Of a stretch of DNA of 64,000 nt, positions 57,225 through 64,000 are shown in pieces. The notes under the pieces are model-generated. The model was given only the letters and a program-made list of their open reading frames with translations, ran no database searches and was not told where the DNA came from. The position numbers were made by a program, and so were the translations under genes. Every line of letters begins with the position of its first letter. The stretch's first letter is position 1. Source of the DNA: Cerrena zonata (Eukaryota > Basidiomycota > Agaricomycetes > Polyporales > Cerrenaceae). The stretch covers positions 372,001 to 436,000 of the forward strand of contig JASBNA010000013.1 in the NCBI GenBank assembly GCA_038087015.1, written 5' to 3'.

Positions 57225-60200
57225 ATGGTGCCACCAAAAAGAAAGGCATCTCATCAACATCCAGATGTAATGGAGCACGATGAAGCATTCCAAGATCTCT
57301 TGAAGGAAGACTACAAGGGGAAGAAAATTCATGATCCTATCAATACAGCAGAAGATAAGTGGCATTTGCTTCCGGCCTTTTTGAAAGTGAAAGGGTTGGT
57401 CAAACAGCATTTGGACTCGTTCAATTATTTTGTGGATGTGGACTTGAAGAAGATTATCAAGGCTAATGAGCTTGTGCTATCAGATGTCGATCCCGAGTTT
57501 TACGTTAAGTATCTTGATATTAGAGTGGGCCATAAGTCTACGTCTGCTCCTAATACCAAGCAGGTCATTTTGCCGCCTCATGAATGTCGTTTACGTGATT
57601 TGACTTACTCTGCGCCAATTTATATCGATGTTGAATACACTAGAGGTCGTAAAGTGATCATTCAGAAAGATTTGGAAATCGGGAGAATGCCAATCATGTT
57701 GAGATCCAATAAATGTATTCTTGATGGTATCGATGAGCAACAGATGGCTCGCTTTGATGAGTGTCCTATTGATCCCGGTGGATACTTTGTTGTCAATGGT
57801 ACTGAGAAAGTTATTTTGGTTCAAGAACAATTATCGAAGAACAGAATCATTGTAGAAGCAGATGAGAAAAAGGGGATAGTGCAAGCATCGGTGACTTCTT
57901 CGACTCACGAAAGAAAATCCAAAACTTATGTGATTACTAAGAATGATAAGATTTATTTAAAGCATAACTCTATTAGTGAAGACATTCCCATTGTTATCAT
58001 CTTGAAAGCAGCTGGTATCACTTCTGATTTAGAAATATTGCAATTGATTTGTGGAAGTAATCCTCAGTATCAAGACTTATTCGTTGCTAATTTCGAAGAA
58101 GCGGCTAAACTCGAAGTATTTACTCAACAACAAGCATTAAACTATGTTGGTAAAAGAGTTAAAACCGTGAGACGTGCTGGTGCTCCAAAATTATCTCAAC
58201 TTCAAGAAGGTATTGAAGCCGTTGCCACCACTATCATTGCTCATCTTACCGTCTCTGGTTTACAATTCCGTGAAAAGGCATTATATATATCTACTATGGC
58301 TCGTAGAGTTTTAATGACCATGGATGATCCAAGTATGGTTGACGATAGAGATTACGTTGGTAATAAAAGATTGGAATTGGCCGGTCAACTTATGTCTTTA
58401 TTATTCGAAGATTTATTCAAAAAATTTAATAGTGATTTTAAGGCCAATATCGATAAAATATTGAAGAAACCAAGTCGTACTTCAGAGTTTGATGCATTAT
58501 TGTCCATAAATATCCATTCAAATAACATCACCACCGGTATGAATAGAGCAATCTCTACAGGTAACTGGTCTTTAAAGCGTTTCAAGATGGAAAGAGCTGG
58601 TGTCACTCATGTTTTATCAAGATTATCTTATATCTCAGCATTAGGTATGATGACTCGTATTGCATCGCAATTCGAAAAGTCTCGTAAAGTCTCGGGTCCT
58701 AGAGCTTTACAACCTTCCCAATTTGGGATGTTGTGTACTTCTGATACTCCAGAAGGGGAAGCTTGTGGTTTAGTTAAAAATTTAGCATTAATGACTCATA
58801 TTACTACCGATGATGAAGAATTACCGGTTAGAAAATTATGTCATGTTTTAGGTTGCGAGGATATATTGGGTGTTGATTCTTCTACTTTGCATAGTGAGGG
58901 TAATTTCGGTATCTTCTTAAATGGTACCTTAATAGGTATATCTAGATTTCCAGCAAAATTCGTTGCAGACTTCCGTAATTTAAGAAGATCGGGTAAAATC
59001 TCTGCATTTATCTCCATTTATACTAATACTCATCAAAGAGCAGTTCATATAGCTACTGATGGAGGTAGAATCTGTCGACCATTAATTATCGTGGATCAAA
59101 ATAACAAATCTAAAGTTAAAGCTCATCATTTAAAGAAATTGTTAGATGGTGATTGGCAATTCGATGATTTCTTAAAATATGGTTTAGTTGAATATTTAGA
59201 TGTCAATGAAGAAAATGATTCTTTAATTGCATTATACGAAAAGGATTTAGAAGAACATCAAAATATTACCCATTTAGAAATAGAACCATTTACTGTTTTA
59301 GGGGCTGTTGCTGGTTTAATTCCGTACCCTCATCATAACCAATCACCAAGAAATACTTATCAATGTGCTATGGGTAAGCAAGCAATTGGTGCAATTTCAT
59401 ATAATCAATTTAGAAGAATTGATACTTTGTTATATTTCATGGTGTACCCTCAACAACCAATGGTTAAGACCAAAACCATTGAGCTCATTAATTATGATAA
59501 GTTGCCAGCTGGTCAGAATGCAACTGTGGCTGTCATGTCCTATTCTGGTTATGATATTGAAGATGCTTTGGTTTTAAATAAATCATCAATTGATCGTGGG
59601 TTTGGTCGTTGTCAAGTTGTTCGTAAAAACACAATTCAATTGAAAAGATATCCAAACCACACAAAAGATGTCATTAGTGGTCATAGACTTGATGAAAATA
59701 ATAACCCGATTTTCCCTCATAAAGCAATTGGATCTGATGGTTTAGGTGAAGTTGGTATGAGAATTGAAAATGGTCAAATTTTTGCTAATAAATGCGTTCC
59801 AACCAATGCAGGTGAAAGTGTTTTAGGAAATGATGCTCAAAATGGTGAAGCCCGTGAATCCCATCGTGAGACTCCTGCCTATTATAAAGGACCAGAACCT
59901 TCGTATGTCGATCAAGTCATGATGTCTACCAGTGATAATGACCAAACATTAATTAAGGTTTTATTAAGACAAACCAGAAGACCAGAGTTAGGAGACAAAT
60001 TTTCTTCAAGACATGGTCAAAAGGGTGTTTGTGGTATTATTGTACAACAAGAAGATTTACCATTTAATGATGATGGTATTTCACCAGATATCATTATGAA
60101 TCCACATGGTTTCCCATCTCGTATGACGGTTGGTAAGATGATTGAATTAATTTCAGGTAAAGCTGGTGTTTTAAATGGGTCTTTAGAATATGGTACTTGT

Positions 60201-60710
60201 TTTGGTGGTTCTAAATTAGAAGAAATGTCCCAAATCTTGGTTGATAAAGGGTTCAGTTATTCAGGTAAAGATATGTTGTATTCAGGTGTTAACGGTGAAT
60301 GTTTACAAGCATACATTTTCTTTGGTCCTATCTATTATCAAAAATTGAAACATATGGTTCTCGATAAAATGCATGCCAGAGCCAGAGGTCCAAGGGCTGT
60401 TTTGACCAGACAACCTACCGAAGGTAGATCAAGAGATGGTGGTTTGAGATTAGGGGAAATGGAAAGAGATTGTGTCATTGCATATGGTGCCTCCCAATTA
60501 TTATTGGAAAGATTAATGATCTCCTCCGATGCTTTCGAAGTTGATGTATGTAATAACTGTGGGTTGATGGGTTACAACAGTTGGTGTACTACTTGTAAGA
60601 GTAGTGACCATGTTATCAAGATGACTATTCCTTACGCTGCTAAGTTATTATTCCAAGAATTGTTATCCATGAATATTGCTCCTAGATTGAAATTAGGGGA
60701 TGTCTTCTAA
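57225..60710 (+). CDS. RET1: RNA polymerase III second-largest subunit Rpc2 (C128)
   Basis: The ATG at 57225 starts [14 protein letters not shown]; the six bases upstream in frame (GTG ACA) are not a start. The 1161-residue protein is nearly colinear with yeast Ret1 (1149), one half of the polymerase III active centre. Typical segments are [95 protein letters not shown] and the C-terminal zinc ribbon [18 protein letters not shown] saw no in-frame CTG codon on reading through the gene. Together with BRF1 it makes two polymerase III machinery genes in this window. Confidence 0.98.
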   Translation: MVPPKRKASHQHPDVMEHDEAFQDLLKEDYKGKKIHDPINTAEDKWHLLPAFLKVKGLVKQHLDSFNYFVDVDLKKIIKANELVLSDVDPEFYVKYLDIRVGHKSTSAPNTKQVILPPHECRLRDLTYSAPIYIDVEYTRGRKVIIQKDLEIGRMPIMLRSNKCILDGIDEQQMARFDECPIDPGGYFVVNGTEKVILVQEQLSKNRIIVEADEKKGIVQASVTSSTHERKSKTYVITKNDKIYLKHNSISEDIPIVIILKAAGITSDLEILQLICGSNPQYQDLFVANFEEAAKLEVFTQQQALNYVGKRVKTVRRAGAPKLSQLQEGIEAVATTIIAHLTVSGLQFREKALYISTMARRVLMTMDDPSMVDDRDYVGNKRLELAGQLMSLLFEDLFKKFNSDFKANIDKILKKPSRTSEFDALLSINIHSNNITTGMNRAISTGNWSLKRFKMERAGVTHVLSRLSYISALGMMTRIASQFEKSRKVSGPRALQPSQFGMLCTSDTPEGEACGLVKNLALMTHITTDDEELPVRKLCHVLGCEDILGVDSSTLHSEGNFGIFLNGTLIGISRFPAKFVADFRNLRRSGKISAFISIYTNTHQRAVHIATDGGRICRPLIIVDQNNKSKVKAHHLKKLLDGDWQFDDFLKYGLVEYLDVNEENDSLIALYEKDLEEHQNITHLEIEPFTVLGAVAGLIPYPHHNQSPRNTYQCAMGKQAIGAISYNQFRRIDTLLYFMVYPQQPMVKTKTIELINYDKLPAGQNATVAVMSYSGYDIEDALVLNKSSIDRGFGRCQVVRKNTIQLKRYPNHTKDVISGHRLDENNNPIFPHKAIGSDGLGEVGMRIENGQIFANKCVPTNAGESVLGNDAQNGEARESHRETPAYYKGPEPSYVDQVMMSTSDNDQTLIKVLLRQTRRPELGDKFSSRHGQKGVCGIIVQQEDLPFNDDGISPDIIMNPHGFPSRMTVGKMIELISGKAGVLNGSLEYGTCFGGSKLEEMSQILVDKGFSYSGKDMLYSGVNGECLQAYIFFGPIYYQKLKHMVLDKMHARARGPRAVLTRQPTEGRSRDGGLRLGEMERDCVIAYGASQLLLERLMISSDAFEVDVCNNCGLMGYNSWCTTCKSSDHVIKMTIPYAAKLLFQELLSMNIAPRLKLGDVF

Positions 60711-61265
60711 TAGAGACCATCTTTAAATAGTATTTGTATGTATTAACGTGTATGATAGTTTATAAAATTAAAAGTTTAACTAATTTATAATAGTTGCAAA
60801 AAATCATACAGCGAGCGAAAACGGACTACCAACCACTTATCCAAACCCAAATTTCACGGAGATTATTCCTTGCCGGTCCGTTGAGCTACACGAAACATCC
60901 AATCTAGCGAATCTTACTTGATATACAGTTCCAGTAGACTTCTATCCTTTTATATCTCTGTTGATTACTGCGTGACACGACTCTATTGTAATTTTTTCCT
61001 ATTGCGTAGATCGACCTTTCGATTTTCCTTAAAAAAAAAAAAAATCTGATACAATTGAAGTCTTGTGTGATTTATTATGGGGAAAAGGTTTATATTATAA
61101 TAAGTTCCAAGTCCAAGTGATAATAAGATCTCAAGCTATAGACATTAGCCTAGCTAGCATAGTTTGTTGTGACGTTTCGCTGGTTCAAAGCGTCATTTTA
61201 ATTATTAAAGAAGGAGATCTAAAAAAATCTTTACTCCATATCAAGTCGGTGATTTGCACAAAATC
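60711..61265. other. RET1-RING gene intergenic region
   Basis: AT-rich, with a 13-base A run at 61031-61043. No gene or recognised motif was seen. Confidence 0.6.
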
Positions 61266-63275
61266 ATGAATTCCAACTATATTACAACGGAAGCTGAGCG
61301 TGGAACCAGATCGTTATTCCAACCCAGGATATGGGTGGCATGCAGTATCATATCTTTAATTTTCATTATTATTAATCTAGTAAAATCATCTCAGCTTGAT
61401 ATAGAGGATGCTTTATTTTTAACAAGAAACTCAATCAAAGAGTTCAAAGAAATGTATTTACCCAACGGTCTACATTTGGGCGGAGATGAAGGGGTGTTCA
61501 CTGATGCGGAAACTTATACGAGAAGGATGATACATAATGATTTTGATCTTGATTTCCCACTAAATGGGGTTATGAATTCAGTTTTCCCAATAGACTCCTT
61601 TATCGAATTCAATACTTCCGTAGAGTTCCCAGACAATTTGTCCTTATATGGCGATGATACTAAAGTTACTCCCAATCAACTAATTGGTAGATATGCATCA
61701 TTTAGTTCGATCATTACCAATGAGATGAATGAACAATATAAAATTTTCCCTGGACTGGCATGTGAAGCTATTAATGGGACAGAATACCCAGAATATTATG
61801 GTAAGATATTCGTGGTATTGAGAGGTGAATGTACTTTTGTTGATAAGGTTTCTAGTATTGTTGAATCCGATTTAAACCCCAGGGCTATCATCATAGCTAA
61901 TAATGAACCATATAGAAGTTTAATCACCATGTATTCAGCTACTTTCAATAGTGATGGGTCTTTGAAGACTCCGATAATGTTCATCACCAATGAGGACTAT
62001 AAAATATTGAAGTATCTTGAAGAAGAGGAGCCAAACACTTTTTTACGTTTGAGTACTGCATCCTTAGGAAATTGGTGGAATGTATTGATTTCAATGACTT
62101 TATCCCCGCCGATATTAATATTGTTGTTTTACACCGTAGTCAAAGGATTACAGTTTTTCAGGAAAAGACGTCTCAACAAATTGAATGAAAAAATTGTTAA
62201 GCAATTACCCGTATACATATTCAATCAAAATCATATTATACCATCGAAAAGTTTCTATGACTATATCACAATAACCAGGCAAAGTGACCGGTTATCGTCG
62301 ATTCCATCTTCCGATAGTGGTTCGGGCATAGCCGAAGCCAATCCCCAATCGATTGGTCCAACACCCAAGTCGTCAACTTCATCAATGCAAAACTTGGTGA
62401 TCAACGGTGTTGATCTTGAAGGGTCTACCGGTAAAAAATTAAATATATTGACGGCTCCCAAAGATTACTATCACACTTTCAAGTGTTCTATTTGTTTAGA
62501 CAGCTTCAAGCCACTTAAATCGAGAGTGTTAGTATTGGATTGTAAACATATTTTCCACGAAAAATGTTTATCAAATTGGCTCATTAATTTCAAAAGGAGT
62601 TGTCCCTTGTGTAATAACACATTGAAGAATAACGAACTACCTTACTTACTTGCAGGTCAAGAAAGTCAAAACAATTATGGTAGTATTAGTAATACGGATT
62701 TAGAAGCTCAACGAGAAGATATCTTAATCCATGATGAATCAAGTAATGATTTTGCTGATAGTCCATCATCGTCCCCTTCGTCAGTTCATTCCAACGACGT
62801 TATTGAACAATCCCTGATGATTGAATTCCTGGAACCCAACGAAACCGAAATACCCCAAACTCCACCTACAAACCACCAATTAACAGTTCCCAACTCTGCT
62901 AATAGTAATGCTTCAAGTGCTTCCAATACTTCTTTCTACACCACCCATACCACCTTGAATCCATCTTCTATCTACACATCATCTCAGAACCCAGTCCGTC
63001 ATTACCGCGAGCTGATTGGATCCCACACCCAGCTTCAATCGTTGAGTGAATCGTTGAGTGAATCGTTGAGTGAATCGTTGAGTGGATCTTTGAGTGGGTC
63101 TCTTGACGAGTCCCACCTAAGCATCGATACTGACAGCCAACAGTATGCCACGCCCACTGGTTCGTTCAAATCCGATTCACCAAACACCATCTCTGAATTT
63201 GTTTCCCCCAATGTCGATACCGAGACTATCGAAGAAGATGCAAGTTTATCTACAATTGAAGCAGTCAACGTTTGA
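61266..63275 (+). CDS. PA-TM-RING type ubiquitin ligase
   Basis: From ATG 61266 (the frame before it starts with TTG) the protein is 669 residues. Order: short N-terminus, membrane/signal-anchor segment (about 22-41, WVACSIISLIFIIINLV), lumenal part with a PA-like domain (about 155-260, YGKIFVVLRGECTFVDKVS), second membrane segment (about 272-294), basic FFRKRRLNKL, and a RING-H2 finger (407-449). The finger reads CSICLDSF ... DCKHIFHEKC ... CPLC, with the C3H2C3 pattern. A Ser-rich C-terminal tail follows. Family members such as RNF13/GRAIL ubiquitinate endosomal or Golgi membrane targets. I know no S. cerevisiae orthologue with confidence. Confidence 0.85.
   Translation: MNSNYITTEAERGTRSLFQPRIWVACSIISLIFIIINLVKSSQLDIEDALFLTRNSIKEFKEMYLPNGLHLGGDEGVFTDAETYTRRMIHNDFDLDFPLNGVMNSVFPIDSFIEFNTSVEFPDNLSLYGDDTKVTPNQLIGRYASFSSIITNEMNEQYKIFPGLACEAINGTEYPEYYGKIFVVLRGECTFVDKVSSIVESDLNPRAIIIANNEPYRSLITMYSATFNSDGSLKTPIMFITNEDYKILKYLEEEEPNTFLRLSTASLGNWWNVLISMTLSPPILILLFYTVVKGLQFFRKRRLNKLNEKIVKQLPVYIFNQNHIIPSKSFYDYITITRQSDRLSSIPSSDSGSGIAEANPQSIGPTPKSSTSSMQNLVINGVDLEGSTGKKLNILTAPKDYYHTFKCSICLDSFKPLKSRVLVLDCKHIFHEKCLSNWLINFKRSCPLCNNTLKNNELPYLLAGQESQNNYGSISNTDLEAQREDILIHDESSNDFADSPSSSPSSVHSNDVIEQSLMIEFLEPNETEIPQTPPTNHQLTVPNSANSNASSASNTSFYTTHTTLNPSSIYTSSQNPVRHYRELIGSHTQLQSLSESLSESLSESLSGSLSGSLDESHLSIDTDSQQYATPTGSFKSDSPNTISEFVSPNVDTETIEEDASLSTIEAVNV
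63036..63105 (+). repeat. In-frame 12-bp minisatellite in the RING-protein tail
   Basis: Four near-perfect TCGTTGAGTGAA units, then diverged TTGAGTGGATC units, encode (Ser-Leu-Ser-Glu)n. Length changes in whole units would keep the frame. Confidence 0.88.
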
Positions 63276-63540
63276 TTTCACGTCTTCATTTATTAGTATA
63301 TATGTCTACATTATTACAGCATGTAATCTTTTCTTATTGTATTTTCCTCTCTATTCTTACACGGGCCTTCCCGGTGCGTCCCTATCACCAACTCCACCTT
63401 CTCCCCCATCTAATTGTTGGCCTCGAGACCTAGTTGCAGCCTCTCTTCGATTGTTAGCCTCTCCAATTGCTCCCGAACGTCTCCTAAGCATCTCGGAGCT
63501 TCTCGGACTCTCCCCACACAAGTTTAACCTTTTGGAGGCC

Positions 63541-63548
63541 TCACGTGA
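63541..63548. promoter_or_regulatory. TCACGTGA palindrome (Cbf1-type E-box)
   Basis: A perfect 8-base palindrome in a GC-rich island with no adjacent gene in the window. Factor identity is inference. Confidence 0.4.
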
Positions 63549-63580
63549 CGACTGTTTCGGCGTCAGGCCCACCAAAAACG

Positions 63581-63609
<29 letters not shown>
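63581..63609. repeat. 29-base poly(A) tract
   Basis: An uninterrupted run of A, the longest homopolymer in the window. Confidence 0.95.
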
Positions 63610-63611
<2 letters not shown>

Positions 63612-64000
63612 GAACATCAACAGTTTTAGATCCGTTGGATTATTCTGCTTGTTCCACTTTTATCAACACAATTTCGTGAAGATACTCATTCGGAACCGTT
63701 GCAGAACACTACTTGGACGCTCGACGCTTCGGTAAATCCAGTAGTTAAGTATTTGTGCTGGATTAATTCAATAGCAACGCTTTATTGTGCTTAATTTTTT
63801 CCCCATTAAATTAGCTTTATTCGCTCCTCAATTCTCCAAGATTTTTACGAGTTTGCAATATCTTCTTACTAGTTTCAATAACTGGTTTGTAAGCTTAACG
63901 AAGGAAAGGTGGAGAAGGAACTCATTATTAGAGAAGACTCAGTTATTTCGGGGCTGATTTGTTGGAATATAGGTTGGTTATTTTGCTGTTGCATTAGCCT

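Larger units (their letters stand above)
63276..64000. other. Terminal intergenic region
   Basis: A GC-richer stretch (about 63360-63580) ends with a perfect TCACGTGA (63541-63548) and a 29-base A run (63581-63609). The remainder is AT-rich and shows no gene. The E-box may belong to the promoter of a gene beyond the window. Confidence 0.6.

Noticed and set aside
63357..63620. Minus-strand frame of 87 codons starting in a poly(T) run
   Set aside because: It begins with poly-phenylalanine from the homopolymer and has no recognisable protein features.

Overview
This window is nuclear DNA from an ascomycete yeast. Genes are densely packed, mostly intronless and monocistronic. Introns are rare, sit at the extreme 5' end of genes and use GTATGT ... 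TACTAAC ... TAG, and the tRNA-Cys is nearly identical to that of budding yeasts. One codon points to the CUG-Ser clade (Debaryomyces/Candida relatives): in the ribonucleotide reductase gene a CTG at 54762-54764 falls on the invariant serine of the eukaryotic DQSQS motif. Long GC-rich genes such as MCT1 also appear to avoid CTG. I cannot name the species.

Left arm (1-34.6 kb) is a housekeeping block: KAP120 (partial), NPT1, CPD1, a 6-phosphogluconolactonase, GCN5, NMD3, ATG7, SPC97, PUP2, LSC2, RRP36, a rhodanese, ADE3, MCT1, HMO1, SDA1, BRF1, a DUF202 membrane protein, DBP8, MTG2 and an SRR1-like response regulator. Ribosome-biogenesis and polymerase genes (NMD3, RRP36, SDA1, DBP8 and RET1 further right) carry PAC-like boxes close upstream.

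Centre (35.6-48.4 kb) is the accessory region. It is a head-to-tail array of closely related short-chain dehydrogenase/reductase (SDR) genes, all on the plus strand: six intact 255-256-residue copies, one copy with a replaced 5' end, three clear pseudogenes, and small relics. Identical tracts and mosaic copies show ongoing recombination inside the array. Several copies share promoter blocks. It ends against a convergent D-amino-acid oxidase gene.

Right arm (49.6-64 kb) holds tRNA-Cys(GCA) with a possible CENP-B/transposase-type helix-turn-helix relic next to it, a MEI5/SFR1-like recombination gene with an unrecognised 5' intron, a ribonucleotide reductase large-subunit gene, TFB2, RET1 and a PA-TM-RING ubiquitin ligase.

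Four spliceosomal introns can be read directly (CPD1, LSC2, the D-amino-acid oxidase and the MEI5-like gene). Each restores a start codon and a conserved N-terminus. Six genes (ATG7, ADE3, BRF1, DBP8, MEI5-like, RNR) are broken only by one-base indels, many in or beside short homopolymers. Correcting each indel gives an exact multiple of three, and two of the genes are expected to be essential. The simplest reading is consensus sequence error, with real decay possible for RNR. No CRISPR array, prophage or intact transposon was seen.
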